62,000 nucleotides of DNA from Mesostigma viride (lineage: Eukaryota > Streptophyta > Mesostigmatophyceae > Mesostigmatales > Mesostigmataceae), in NCBI GenBank assembly GCA_009746045.1, contig RPFO01000097.1, positions 252,501 to 314,500 on the forward strand, read 5' to 3'. Of the stretch, positions 32,342 through 45,900 are shown piece after piece. Within the stretch, counting starts at the first letter, position 1, and each line of letters opens with the position of its first letter. The position numbers and the translations under genes were made by a program. The notes beneath the pieces were generated by a model. That model was given only the letters and a program-made list of their open reading frames with translations. It made no database searches and was not told the DNA's origin.

Positions 32342-32599
32342 TCTGCACATGGCACGCAAGTAGTGCAGGAACACATGGCTTTGCCGATGCAAGCTTGCTA
32401 CATCCTGGCATAGCCCCAAGACACTTGCATGAGGCAATTTGTGAAATATGTCAGAGCATGCGTTCCTATCCGCAGCTCAACCAACACAGCATGCAGGCAG
32501 GCAGGCAGGCAGGCAGGAAGGGATGCCAGTTCAGCCCATAATAAGCCAACAGCCACCGGACACCACAGTTGCCACTTAACAGTTTCCCTGGCTCAAGTT

Positions 32600-32650
32600 G
32601 TCTAAGTAAGTAAGTACTTGCGTGTCATGCGCAAAGGCATGCCACGGAAA
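32600..32650 (-). repeat. Short copy of the (TTAC)n-tailed dispersed repeat
   Basis: TAAGTAAGTAAGTACTTGCG then TGTCATGCGCAAAGGCATGC is shared with 52310-52350 and 53938-53990. Read on the minus strand it ends in a TTAC microsatellite, as a non-LTR 3' end would. The copy is truncated after about 45 bases. Confidence 0.7.
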
Positions 32651-33118
32651 AACTCAAGTTGTCTACAACTTCTTTGCACCACGTTTTATCGTTTCGTAGG
32701 CGAACAAATAGTAAACTAGATGCTGCCGACTGATACGCAAAAAAAAAAAACGTGAAAACTCAGCAAAGCTCCAGCGGTTTTTGAACTAACTCCTCTGGCA
32801 TAGATTTCATCCTGTTTTATGACAACTAATAAACTGGCAAGCGATCCACCCAAAAAACCTGTAGTCGGCCCCTCCTCTACGTTCCACCAAGAGCGCTGCC
32901 GACCATCCAAGCGGTCAATGCCAAGCTTGATGCTCTAGAACACACCCTCCACGATGGAAGTATTGAGGCGACTGAAAGGTATTTGGATGCCACGCGATGG
33001 GCCATGCCCGGACCACTCCCGTCACCACTAACAAGTACAAACCTTAGCTCGCTGCTACCTCATTCGGGCCTGCCTGTTGCCTGCTACAACCTCCCCCCCC
33101 CCCCCCCCCCTCAACTGC

Positions 33119-33964
33119 CTACTGCCTCCCAGGGGGCTGCGGCGGCTGCCCTGCCCCCTGCCCGTAATACGCCGACATGTCATACCCCATGCCCGCCGGC
33201 GCACTATAGCCCTGGGTGCCATAGTAGCCCCCCTGCATGGGCGCACCGTACGCCTGGCTGCCCGCCATGCCTTGGCCGTACGCCGCATAATACTGGTAGT
33301 ACGCCGCCATGTCGCCGGCGGCAGTCCCTGGGGCGGCCTGGGGTGGCTGAGGGGGCTGTGGCGGCTGGGGTGCCCCCCAGGGTTGCTGCGGCGGCTGGCC
33401 ATAATACGGGGCGTACTGCGCTGCCTGCGGGAGGGCCGCCGCTGACGACTGGCTCGTGCCCGCCATCCCACTGGCATCCGCACCACCCTGGCCCACGCCC
33501 GACGCGGTCATCCCCGGCGCCTGCTGGGGCATGCTCCCATACATCCCAGGCTGCGCCGCCGACGGGTTGTACATGGCCGCCGCCTGCTGCGCGTATTGCT
33601 GGTATGCTGCCGCCTGCTGCTGCGCGTATGCCCCCTGCTGACCGCCGTACCCGCCCATCACTTGGCCGTATCCAGCCGCCCCGTAATCCCCGCCGGGGGC
33701 GCCACCCCCGGCACCATACCCGCCACCCCCTGGGGCGCCATAGCCCCCGCCCATCGCTCCGGCACCATAGCCCCCCATGGGGCCACCCCCCATCGGTCCG
33801 CCTTGTCCGCGTGCTTGGCCCATCCCGCCGCCCATGCCTGTCTTATGCCCTTCCGCCATCACCTCGTGGATGAGCTTCTCCGCAGCGGCCGTCTGGGCCT
33901 TGCCGCCGATGAGGGTCACGGTGCGCTCGAGTGCGCCAGGTGGCGTCTCCCGGTCGCTTTGCAC
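33119..33964 (-). CDS. KH protein exon 8: end of KH3 and prion-like tail
   Basis: It begins VQSDRETPPGALERTVTLIG, finishes KH3 and then runs GHKTGMGGGMGQ... through Gly-rich, (Q/A/Y)-rich and PPQPPQ-rich blocks to GRQ and TAG. Low-complexity tails of this type drive condensation in FUBP/hnRNP-like proteins. A C run (33093-33110) follows the stop. Confidence 0.9.
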   Translation of the reverse strand: MQSDRETPPGALERTVTLIGGKAQTAAAEKLIHEVMAEGHKTGMGGGMGQARGQGGPMGGGPMGGYGAGAMGGGYGAPGGGGYGAGGGAPGGDYGAAGYGQVMGGYGGQQGAYAQQQAAAYQQYAQQAAAMYNPSAAQPGMYGSMPQQAPGMTASGVGQGGADASGMAGTSQSSAAALPQAAQYAPYYGQPPQQPWGAPQPPQPPQPPQAAPGTAAGDMAAYYQYYAAYGQGMAGSQAYGAPMQGGYYGTQGYSAPAGMGYDMSAYYGQGAGQPPQPPGRQ

Positions 33965-36900
33965 CTGGGATGGGGGGGTCGGAATGGGTAGAAGGGTGAG
34001 AACTCGTTGGGAGAAGTGCAGGTTCAAGGTGAGGCGGGGTGGGTGGGGGTGGGGTGGGGTGGGTGGGGGTGGGTGGGGGTGGGTGGGGGTGGGTGGGGGT
34101 GGGTGGGGGTGCGTGGGGGTAGATGGGGTAACAACCCCCTGTCTAAGGAACTTTGCACTATCGATGTTTAGTGTCAGTGTCTTAAATGTTTAGTGTCCGT
34201 GTCTTAATGTACTACCAGCGTGGAGAACCACATAATCACAAGCCCAACCCTTTACGATAATTGTGGGATACTTGTGGGCGGCGGTGTGGGGGGGTTGTCT
34301 TGCCAAGCCGTAGAAAGATTTGGCGGTATGTGAGCAGGTTGTAGGCGGGCGGTATGAGGTACTGATGGCTCTACTCCCAACTGGGGCACCCCGTTATGTA
34401 CAGCCGCGCTTTGATGGAAGTGCACTCGCGTTCGATCACAACTCTGGCGTGTGCCATGAGGTCAATGGAGTAGGCAGACTGCGCAATCGTGCACTGATGG
34501 GCAAGCCCTAGCATGATCAGATGCGCCAGGGCTGCGTCAAGTGGACAGTGGCAAGTGTCATGAGCAGGTCGTGGGCACACAGCGCAGTGCGGGGGCACGG
34601 CATGTCTCTTCTCCTCTCGGCAGACCCCCGTGTCTATTCTCTAGATGGCCCAGATAATCGCATTTGCGCAGTTTAGAAAGACATGCCCATGCTCCCAAGG
34701 CGCCACCATGTACTCCCGTAGTGGCATGTCAAGGAAGCCCTACACACATAGTGGCACGGCTCGTGAGATCATGGAGATATAAAAAATTGCAAATGGAGAT
34801 AGGAAAGCATTTATGATGAGCACACGGAATGAAATGATGATATAAAATATATAGGATGAGGATGAAATGGTGAAAAGAAAAATTGAAAAAGCATACACGG
34901 GAGTATCCCAGTAGTGCCATTGCGAGATGCTGCTTGTGAATGAACGCTGCTGCAGAATGAAATGAAAGCAGACCAAAAGAATACTTTTCGGTGAAGGGGG
35001 AAAAAAGAAACAAACGACAAGGGAGCGAAGTGGGTACTGTGCGGAGGGGGCAGGCTTACCTTGACCAAGTCAGCCCGTGTCTACTAACTACTTCTGTCAA
35101 CTTGCCAAAAACTAGGGCCACCCCGATGATGCCATGACGGCACACGTAGAAACAACCTTTCTGGATTCATTTAATTCACACGTGGACTGCGTCACGAGAG
35201 CGTACCTGGATGCGCGCGCCAGAAGTGCTCTGCAGCATCTTGATCGTCTCGCCTCCTTTTCCGATGATGAGGCCCACTTTGTTGTTGGGCACCTTCATGG
35301 TCACAGTGTTTACGCCGGGGAGGGGCATCCGCTGGCCCGCGTTCGCACCCACCGCCGTCACTTGCTACAGGGAGGGGGGAGAGGCAGGCGGCGCGAGCCG
35401 TGGGAACCAGCGAAACACGGGGGGCCAGGGGTGGCGGGAGAGGACGTCAGGAAGCGTTTGGAGGACCAGAGGAAGAAGAAAGCTCCCCCAATCCCAAATT
35501 ATAGACCACCTCTAAGATGAGCTTCTCTACCAGCACCCCTACAAAAGCACCCACGCCCCCCACCCCAGCCCACCTCAAAACACCCGTCTGGTATAAGCTT
35601 CTCTACTAGCATCCATGGCCCTAATCAATCCCCCCCCCCCCTCCCCCCCTCCTCCCAAGCAAAAAAATACCTCATAGACCACCTCCGAGATGAGATTCTC
35701 TACTAGCACCCATGGCCCTAATGAATCCCCCCGCCCCCCCAAAGAAAAACATACCTCATAGACCACCTCTGAGATGAGCTTCTCTACTAGCACCCATGGC
35801 CCTAATGAATCCCCCCGCCCCCCCAAAAGAAAAACATACCTCATAGACCACCTCTGAGATGAGATTCTCTACTAGCACCCATGGCCCTAATGAATCCCCC
35901 GCCCCCCAAAAGAAAAACATACCTCATAGACCACCTCCGAGATGAGATTCTCTACTAGCACCCATGGCCCTAATGAATCCCCCGCCCCCCCAAAGAAAAA
36001 CATACCTCATAGACCACCTCTGAGATGAGATTCTCTACTAGCACCCATGGCCCTAATGAATCCCCCCGCCACCCCAAAGAAAAACATACCTCATAGACCA
36101 CCTCTGAGATGAGATTCTCTACTAGCACCCATGGCCCTAATGAATCCCCCCGCCCCCCCAAAGAAAAACATACCTCATAGACCACCTCTGAGATGAGATT
36201 CTCTACTAGCACCCATGGCCCTAATGAATCCCCCGCCCCCCCAAAGAAAAACATACCTCATAGACCACCTCTGAGATGAGATTCTCTACTAGCACCCATG
36301 GCCCTAATGAATCCCCCGCCCCCCAAAGAAAAACATACCTCATAGACCACCTCTGAGATGAGATTCTCTACTAGCACCCATGGCCCTAATGAATCCCCCC
36401 GCCCCCAAAGAAAAACATACCTCATAGACCACCTCTGAGATGAGATTCTCTACTAGCACCCATGGCCCTAATGAATCCCCCCGCCCCCCCAAAAGAAAAA
36501 CATACCTCATAGACCACCTCCGAGATGAGATTCTCTACTAGCACCCATGGCCCTAATCAATCCCCCCGCCCCCCAAAGAAAAACATACCTCATAGACCAC
36601 CTCTGAGATGAGATTCTCTACTAGCACCCATGGCCCTAATGAATCCCCCCGCCCCCCAAAGAAAAACATACCTCATAGACCACCTCCGAGATGAGATTCT
36701 CTACTAGCACCCATGGCCCTAATGAATCCCCCCGCCCCCCAAAGAAAAACATACCTCATAGACCACCTCTGAGATGAGATTCTCTACTAGCACCCATGGC
36801 CCTAATGAATCCCCCCGCCCCCCAAAGAAAAACATACCTCATAGACCACCTCCGAGATGAGCTTCTCTACTAGCACCCATGGCCCTAATGAATCCCCCCG

Positions 36901-39900
36901 CCCCCCCAAAGAAAAACATACCTCATAGACCACCTCTGAGATGAGATTCTCTACTAGCACCCATGGCCCTAATGAATCCCCCCGCCACCCCAAAGAAAAA
37001 CATACCTCATAGACCACCTCCGAGATGAGCTTCTCTACTAGCACCCATGGCCCTAATGAATCCCCCCCCCCCCAAAGAAAAACATACCTCATAGACCACC
37101 TCTGAGATGAGCTTCTCGGCGCGATTGATCTGGTCGGGCGTCCCGATCAGCTCGACCTTGCGGAACTGGGCGCCAGGCTCTGCATCCGCGTCGCGCTGGA
37201 CCTGGAACCACCACGTGATTAGGCAAGTAGATAAGGAAATAGGCGAAGTAGATAGGATCAGTTAATCTTTAGGCAAACAGGCTCGGTGTCCGCGACGCGC
37301 TGGACGTTAGGCACTGACAGGCAAGCAGGTGAGCGAATAGTAGATAGGGGCACATGATAGATAGGCAAACGGGCTTGCGCTGGACCTGAAACCACCAAGC
37401 GTGTAGGCAATTATATAAGCAATCAGGCAAAGACGATAGGAGCACATACAAAGCAGGCGAGGATGGGGGGCTCACCCGTCGGGTTGGATCTGAAACACTA
37501 GGGGGCATACAGGCACATTTGTCTCATTGATATAGGCACTCCAGCCAGTTCTCTCTGGCATTTGGACAGTTTAAACATGGGGTTCAGGTCCACTTAGAAC
37601 ATTGTCTAGTTCTCTTTGCTCTCCTCAGGACCTTTCCCCTGAAAGCATGTGGCATACGATATCATTAGGTCCAGCCTGCTTCCATCAAAGGCAGCACCCT
37701 CTTCGACAGGGAAAAATGGACATTAATTTTTTTGGCACAGTCCAACTGCAACCACAGGCTTCACTTAGTTGAAATAGCAACCCCCTTTCTCCAGGATGCA
37801 CAAAGGGCTTCTGATGATGCCATGACGTCCTCCGCACCCTACGCCCTACCACCCCCAAACCTTGCATCCCCCCCAGAAACGTTTTCGCGGATGCCATGAC
37901 CTCGTCCGCACCCTATGCCTTACTACCTAAAACCCTTGCGTCCGCAGCACGCCTGGATGGGTGCCCCCGACATGCGTTAAAGCTAACAGCCGTATCAGCA
38001 ACCTGAGCCCTACAACCTAAACCTTGCGTCCGGAACCCACCTGTATGCGTGCCCCACTCTGCAGCTGGAGATATTTGATAGTCTCGCCACCTTTGCCAAT
38101 GACCAGGCCCACCTGCGGGTACAAAGTGCGGCATGGCGGAATTTCGCGTTAATTCGGTAGCAACAAGGACTTCTCAGGGGTGGCAAGGATGCAAAACGCA
38201 TGATCAACATATGCCAAAGTGGCCATTGACAAAGCCCACCTGCGGGTGGTGGCCACGGCAAGCATAAGAGATTTTTGTAGTACAAAAGTATTGATAAACA
38301 TTCCAGTGCCTCTGCCCATGACTTCGGGCTTTTCTTATACATTTTTCTTGCATCGGGAACTTCTATGGAAAACTTTTGCTACCTGCGAGAGGTGGCCGCG
38401 GCAAGAACGGGAACATTGAGAAAGGCAAAACAGGGCGCACGCAAACCAGATGCCATTGCCGGTGACCAGGCCTATCTGGGTCGGTGGGAGCAACAGGTTG
38501 AAAGGACAGGCCAAATGCAAGAACTAGCAGCGAAAAAATAGTGCACACCTTCACCTCTAAACCAAAAGAGGGGAGAAGGTATTTTCAGATTCATCCCGCC
38601 CCTAATTGCCACAAGGGCAAACAATCCTATGGGACTCCAGACTTACTCTTTGTTATTTGGAGAGCGGCCTATCCAATCCAAGCAGGACACTCTATTCTGC
38701 TCCGGGGGCAGGTCCACCTCATCAAATCCTGTAGTCCCATTCCTGATTGTTGGGACTATCCATGTCCAGCTTGGGCCCAGGACCGTCCATTAACTAGAAC
38801 GCAGGACCATGCCTCCCTTGGAAGCCAAGTAGCTAATACATGTCACAGTTGCCAGGAAGCTGACACATAGCACAGCTGAGCACAGCATACATGGTGAGGT
38901 GGCGGTAGACACCGCGGCTCAGCATCCTTCAGGACATGAACCAGGGCACTGAGGGCAGTGCACCCTTTTGGACATGAACAAGGGCACAGCTTATTACCAT
39001 TGTTGTAGTGCCACAGGGATGGCCTGTTTGTACCTCATAGCCTATGTGTACCTTCTATACTTGTACCCTATTCTTCACCACATGATTTCTGCATCAGGTG
39101 ATAGCACAAGCGTCCCCTTCCTTCTTAACGCCAAGTGAGCCTGGTGTACCTTATCCTTGGGGACCAGGGTTGTCTATCCCTATACCTTGCTATTCGGGAA
39201 CAGGGTTGTCTATCCCTATACCTTGCTATTCGGGAACAGGGTGGCCTATTCGTACTTTGCTATTCGGGAACAGGGTGGCCTATTCGTACTTTGCTATTCG
39301 GGAACAGGGTGGCCTATTCGTACTTTGCTATTCGGGAACAGGGTGGCCTATTCGTACTTTGCTATTCGGGAACAGGGTGGCCTATTCGTACTTTGCTATT
39401 CGGGAACAGGGTGGCCTATTCGTACCTTGCTATTCGGGAACAGGGTGGCCTATTCGTACTTTGCTATTCGGGAACAGGGTGGCCTATTCGTACCTTGCTA
39501 TTCTGGACCTGGATCGTCTTGGAGTCTCCCGCGGGCGACGCAGCACTGAGGGCCAGATGGGAGGCGGCGGCGGCGGCTGCCACAGCTTCAAACGATAGCA
39601 CCAGCGAACGAAGGGGGGAGAGGGGGGCGGGGAGAGACGCAACAATCATACAATGTCCAGGCCAGTGTAGTTCGATGTCCAGGACAGTGTAGTTCAATGT
39701 CCAGGCCAGTGTAGTTCCATGTCCAGGGTAGTCAGTGATGCAAAACACGCGTAAGGGGGATGAGACAAAAGGTTCACAATCATAACCGATCAACTTTGTA
39801 TTATCAACAATAACAATAATATTACTTTTTCCATTCAGTATTTTAAAAAAGCAGCATTACAGAGGTAAATCTTCCTTGCTTGTACTATGTAACAAGCAAC

Positions 39901-42900
39901 TGTTGTAGCACATCATCTGCAGAGGGCAGCAGCAGACCGAAGGGATCAGCACGTTTCCAAGGGAGCAGAACAGCCACCTGGCGAGGCCAAGTGCTGCGGG
40001 CAGTGACGGATGTTGACTGCCCACCACCAACATTCATCCCGCATGCGTCCCCTAGGGTCTAACGGGCCACAAGGCACTTGGCTGTGCCCCACCACCACTA
40101 AGCAGAGGCTTGCAGGCAACGAGTTTGAGCCCAAATAGAAACGAACTACTTCCTGCGCCAGGAGCCAACAACATTGTTCGTTTTACCTAATACTGGTACA
40201 AATAATAATTTTGCCCAATACTAGTACAAACAATAGTCATGACGATATACCCAACAGCCATGATAGCAATGCGGGCCATTCAGCACGCACGGTGTGCCTG
40301 CGCTCGCGTGAAATACGCAAGAATGGCCGCCGAATGATGAACACGCAAGAATGGCCGCCGAATGACAAACACGCAAGAATGGCCGCCGAATGACAAACAT
40401 GCAAGAATGGCCGCCGAAGGACAAACACGCAAGAATGGACGCCGAAGGACAAACACGCAAGAATGGCCGCCGAAGGATACGGATACTCCACGTGCGTCTA
40501 ATATTAATTATTATATTAAATGATAACTAGCTATTAAGACAGCAATAAAAGATCTAAGGCCGGTACGGAACACCTCCGGCTACGCCTGATCCTGAAAATA
40601 GGGATAATAGTAAAAGCAAAGATGACAGTAATCAAGCATAATAGCATAATGAACAGCATAAGAAAGCATAATCATGCATCTCGTAAAATTAATAACACAG
40701 GCAAGCACCATGTGCCTGCGCCTGTGCTGTGCCTGCAGAGCGCCAAACTGCCCGGGAAAGAAATGATAACAATAATCGAAGTAACAGGGCAACGAATAAC
40801 AACAATGATAGAAGTAATCATACTTCAAACAACACGGCAATAAAAGTAGTACACAACCAAGTCATCACAGTAGAAATACTCAACAGATATACACAGTAGA
40901 AATACTGCTAGCAACGACAAGGGAGCGGAATGGTCACGAGAAAGCCACCTACCATGCGCCTGCGCCTGCGCAAAGAGCGCCACCAGCGCGGCCGCCCGCT
41001 TGGCGTCGTCATTCAGGATCTCCGTCAGCTTGGCGGTGGCGGCGTCGACCGAGGGCTGACTGCTGCCGACCACTTGCGCGTGGAGCTCCTCTCCAGCGCC
41101 CTCCTGGTGCGACAGGTGTCCATGGTTGGTTGGTTCAACGCGTGAAGGGCGTGTGGCCATGGTGGGTTGGTTCAACGCGCGAAGGGCGTGTGGCTATGGT
41201 TGGTTGGTTCAACGCGCGAAGGGCGTGTGGCTATGGTGGGTTGGTAGAGCACATGAAGGGCATGCAAGAACGTTTCCAGCGCCTGTACACACGTCGATGG
41301 GAATACCCCGCCCCAGCATGGTGGGTGCTGGTGGGTGGTCGGCGGGTGCTCAGTAGCCGTGCGTGATGGTTGCCTGATGGTCGCGTAATGGTTGCATGAT
41401 GGGTGGGTGATGGGTGGGTGATGGGTGGGTGATGGGTGGGTGGGTAGTGGGTGGGTGGGTGGGTGGGTGGGTGGGTGGGTGGGTGGGTGGGTGGGTGGGT
41501 GGGTGGGTGGGTGGGTGGGTGGGTGGGTGGGTGGGTGGGTGGGTGGGTGGGTGGGCGGGCGGGCGGGCGGGCGGGCGGCGGGCGGGCGGGCGGGCGGGTG
41601 GGCGGGCGGCGGGCGGGCGGGCGGGCGGGCGGACGGGCGGGCGGGCGGGCGGCGGGCGGGCGCGGGGGCGGGCGGGCGGGCGGGCGGGCGGGCGGGCGGG
41701 TGGGCGGGCGGGCGGGCGGGCGGGCGGGTGGGCGGGCGGGTGGGTGGGCGGGTGGGTGGGCGGGTGGGTGGGCGGGTGGGTGGGCGGGTGGGTGGGTGAT
41801 GGGTGGATGACTGGTGGCAGCGCACAGAGGCATTGGGAGGTTGTTTCATTGGGTGGAGCGAGTTTGGGTGGGTGGGCAGGTGGACAGGTGGGGGTGGGGG
41901 TGGGGGTGGGAGGGCTGGTAGGGTACACTGCAGCTGGTATCAGCACACGGGAATGCCATGACGATGGCCCCTGCAAGTGCCAACCCCCCACCCCCCACCC
42001 ACCTGCATACCGGATCGTACCGTACGCACATGCAACTTAATCTCCCGGGTAGGCTGCAACCTTGAAAAAGAAAATCACTGGTTCAGGTTTTGAGCTAAGA
42101 ATTCTTTTTTCACTGTCTTTTACATGTACATGATCGAATTTAATTTTGACAACTTATTTTGAGTCTGCAAACATTAAGAAGCAGAAAAGAGGTGCTGCGT
42201 GTGCAGGATTGCATTCCCTATTGCTCCGTCTCGTGTCCCATGCAGAATCCCCTCATCAATCCCCTATAGCGACCCCCAAATTACATTAAATTAAATTATA
42301 ACATGCCTTTGTTGGGAGATCATGTAGCACATATTCCTTGATGGATGGGTGGAGTGGAGGAAGCCGCGTAATCGAACTAACCTAACTCTAAGCTATCTAG
42401 TCTAGAAAATCCTAACTACACTACTCATCAAAACGCCGCCTCCTCTTGGGGGGAGGTGGCTTGCCCAGCGACCCCCAAGACCTCCCAAATTGCATCCCCG
42501 ACGGAGCTCTTCCATCGTAGGTTGGCCCTACAGGCAAAGTATCAAGCACACTCTCACAGCCTGACCACCTAGTATACTGTCACAGCCTGACCACCTAGTA
42601 TACTGTCACAGCCTGACCACCTAGTATACTGTCACAGCCTGACCACCTAGTATACTGTCACAGCCTGACCACCTAGTATACTGTCACAGCCTGACCACCT
42701 AGTATACTGTCACAGCCTGACCACCTAGTATACTGTCACAGCCTGACCACCTAGTATACTGTCACAGCCTGACCACCTAGTATACTGTCACAGCCTGACC
42801 ACCTAGTATACTGTCACAGCCTGACCACCTAGTATACTGTCACAGCCTGACCACCTAGTATACTGTCACAGCCTGACCACCTAGTATACTGTCACAGCCT

Positions 42901-45900
42901 GACCACCTAGTATACTGTCACAGCCTGACCACCTAGTATACTGTCACAGCCTGACCACCTAGTATACTGTCACAGCCTGACCGCCTAGTATACTGTCACA
43001 GCCTGACCACCTAATACACTGTTGCAGCCTAATTGCCTACGTACTGTCATAACTGCTTGTCTCACTAATAACTGGCGACATTGGGACTTTGGCTCGCCAT
43101 AAATAGGGCTCACTAGTTCAGCAGCCACATAGACAAGCGAGGGGAGGAGGAGGATAAGAGAGCGCAGCCACATAGACAAGCGAGGGGAGGAGGAGGATAA
43201 GAGAGCGCAGCCACATAGACAAGCGAGGGGAGGAGGATAAGAGAGCGCAGCCACATAGACAAGCGAGGGGGGGAGGATAAGAGAGCGCAGCCACATAGAC
43301 AAGCGAGGGGAGGAGGATAAGAGAGCGCAGCCACATAGACAAGCGAGGGGAGGAGGATAAGAGAGCGCAGCCACATAGACAAGCGAGGGAGGAGGATAAG
43401 AGAGCGCAGCCACATAGACAAGCGAGGGGAGGAGGATAAGAGAGCGCAGCCACATAGACAAGCGAGGGGAGGAGGATAAGAGAGCGCAGCCACATAGACA
43501 AGCGAGGGGAGGAGGAGGATAAGAGAGCGCAGCCACATAGACAAGCGAGGGGAGGAGGATAAGAGAGCGCAGCCACATAGACAAGCGAGGGGAGGAGGAG
43601 GATAAGAGAGCGCAGCCACATAGACAAGCGAGGGGAGGAGGAGGATAAGAGAGCGCAGCCACATAGACAAGCGAGGGGAGGAGGATAAGAGAGCGCAGCC
43701 ACATAGACAAGCAAGGGGAGGAGGATAAGAGAGCGCAGCCACATAGACAAGCGAGGGGAGGAGGATAAGAGAGCGCAGCCACATAGACAAGCGAGGGGAG
43801 GAGGAGGATAAGAGAGCGCAGCCACATAGACAAGCGAGGGGAGGAGGATAAGAGAGCGCAGCCACATAGACAAGCGAGGGGAGGAGGATAAGAGAGCGCA
43901 GCCACATTGACAAGCGAGGGGGGAGGAGGATAAGAGAGCGCAGCCACATAGACAAGCGAGGGGGGAGGATAAGAGAGCGCAGCCACATAGACAAGCGAGG
44001 GGAGGAGGATAAGAGAGCGCAGCCACATTGACAAGCGAGGGGGGAGGAGGATAAGAGAGCGCAGCCACATAGACAAGCGAGGGGAGGAGGATAAGAGAGC
44101 GCAGCCACATAGACAAGCGAGGGGAGGAGGATAAGAGAGCGCAGCCACATAGACAAGCGAGGGGAAGAGGATAAGAGAGCGCAGCCACATAGACAAGCGA
44201 GGGGAGGAGGATAAGAGAGCGCAGCCACATAGACAAGCGAGGGGAGGAGGAGGATAAGAGAGCGCAGCCACATAGACAAGCGAGGGGAGGAGGAGGATAA
44301 GAGAGCGCAGCCACATAGACAAGCGAGGGGAGGAGGATAAGAGAGCGCAGCCACATAGACAAGCGAGGGGGGAGGATAAGAGAGCGCAGCCACATAGACA
44401 AGCGAGGGGAGGAGGATAAGAGAGCGCAGCCACATAGACAAGCGAGGGGGGAGGAGGATAAGAGAGCGCAGCCACATAGACAAGCGAGGGGAGGAGGATA
44501 AGAGAGCGCAGCCACATAGACAAGCGAGGGGAGGAGGATAAGAGAGCGCAGCCACATAGACAAGCGAGGGGGGAGGATAAGAGAGCGCAGCCACATAGAC
44601 AAGCGAGGGGAGGAGGATAAGAGAGCGCAGCCACATTGACAAGCGAGGGGGGGAGGAGGATAAGAGAGCGCAGCCACATAGACAAGCGAGGGGAGGAGGA
44701 TAAGAGAGCGCAGCCACATTGACAAGCGAGGGGGGGGAGGATAAGAGAGCGCAGCCACATAGACAAGCGAGGGGGGGAGGATAAGAGAGCGCAGCCACAT
44801 AGACAAGCGAGGGGAGGAGGAGGATAAGAGAGCGCAGCCACATAGACAAGCGAGGGGAGGAGGAGGATAAGAGAGCGCAGCCACATAGACAAGCGAGGGG
44901 AGGAGGATAAGAGAGCGCAGCCACATAGACAAGCGAGGGGAGGAGGAGGATAAGAGAGCGCAGCCACATAGACAAGCGAGGGGAGGAGGAGGATAAGAGA
45001 GCGCCGCCACATAGACAAGCGAGGGGAGGAGGATAAGAGAGCGCAGCCACATAGACAAGCGAGGGGAGGAGGATAAGAGAGCGCAGCCACATTGACAAGC
45101 GAGGGGGGAGGAGGATAAGAGAGCGCAGCCACATAGACAAGCGAGGGGAGGAGGATAAGAGAGCGCAGCCACATAGACAAGCGAGGGGAGGAGGATAAGA
45201 GAGCGCAGCCACATAGACAAGCGAGGGGGGGAGGATAAGAGAGCGCAGCCACATAGACAAGCGAGGGGAGGAGGATAAGAGAGCGCAGCCACATAGACAA
45301 GCGAGGGGGGGAGGATAAGAGAGCGCAGCCACATAGACAAGCGAGGGGGGAGGATAAGAGAGCGCAGCCACATAGACAAGCGAGGGGGGAGGATAAGAGA
45401 GCGCAGCCACATAGACAAGCGAGGGGAGGAGGAGGATAAGAGAGCGCAGCCACATAGACAAGCGAGGGGAGGAGGATAAGAGAGCGCAGCCACATAGACA
45501 AGCGAGGGGAGGAGGATAAGAGAGCGCAGCCACATAGACAAGCGAGGGGAGGAGGAGGATAAGAGAGCGCAGCCACATAGACAAGCGAGGGGAGGAGGAG
45601 GATAAGAGAGCGCAGCCACATAGACAAGCGAGGGGAGGAGGAGGATAAGAGAGCGCAGCCACATAGACAAGCGAGGGGAGGAGGAGGATAAGAGAGCGCC
45701 GCCACATAGACAAGCGAGGGGAGGAGGATAAGAGAGCGCAGCCACATAGACAAGCGAGGGGAGGAGGATAAGAGAGCGCAGCCACATTGACAAGCGAGGG
45801 GGGAGGAGGATAAGAGAGCGCAGCCACATAGACAAGCGAGGGGAGGAGGATAAGAGAGCGCCGCCACATAGACAAGCGAGGGGAGGAGGATAAGAGAGCG

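Noticed and set aside
32983-33873. 296-codon plus-strand ORF opposite the KH gene tail
   Set aside because: It is the antisense shadow of the Gly/Gln-rich KH exon 8; its His/Pro/Arg-rich composition follows from that. A short LPTIQAVNAKLDALEHTLHD stretch just upstream (about 32900-32960) may be an element fragment but is too short to call.
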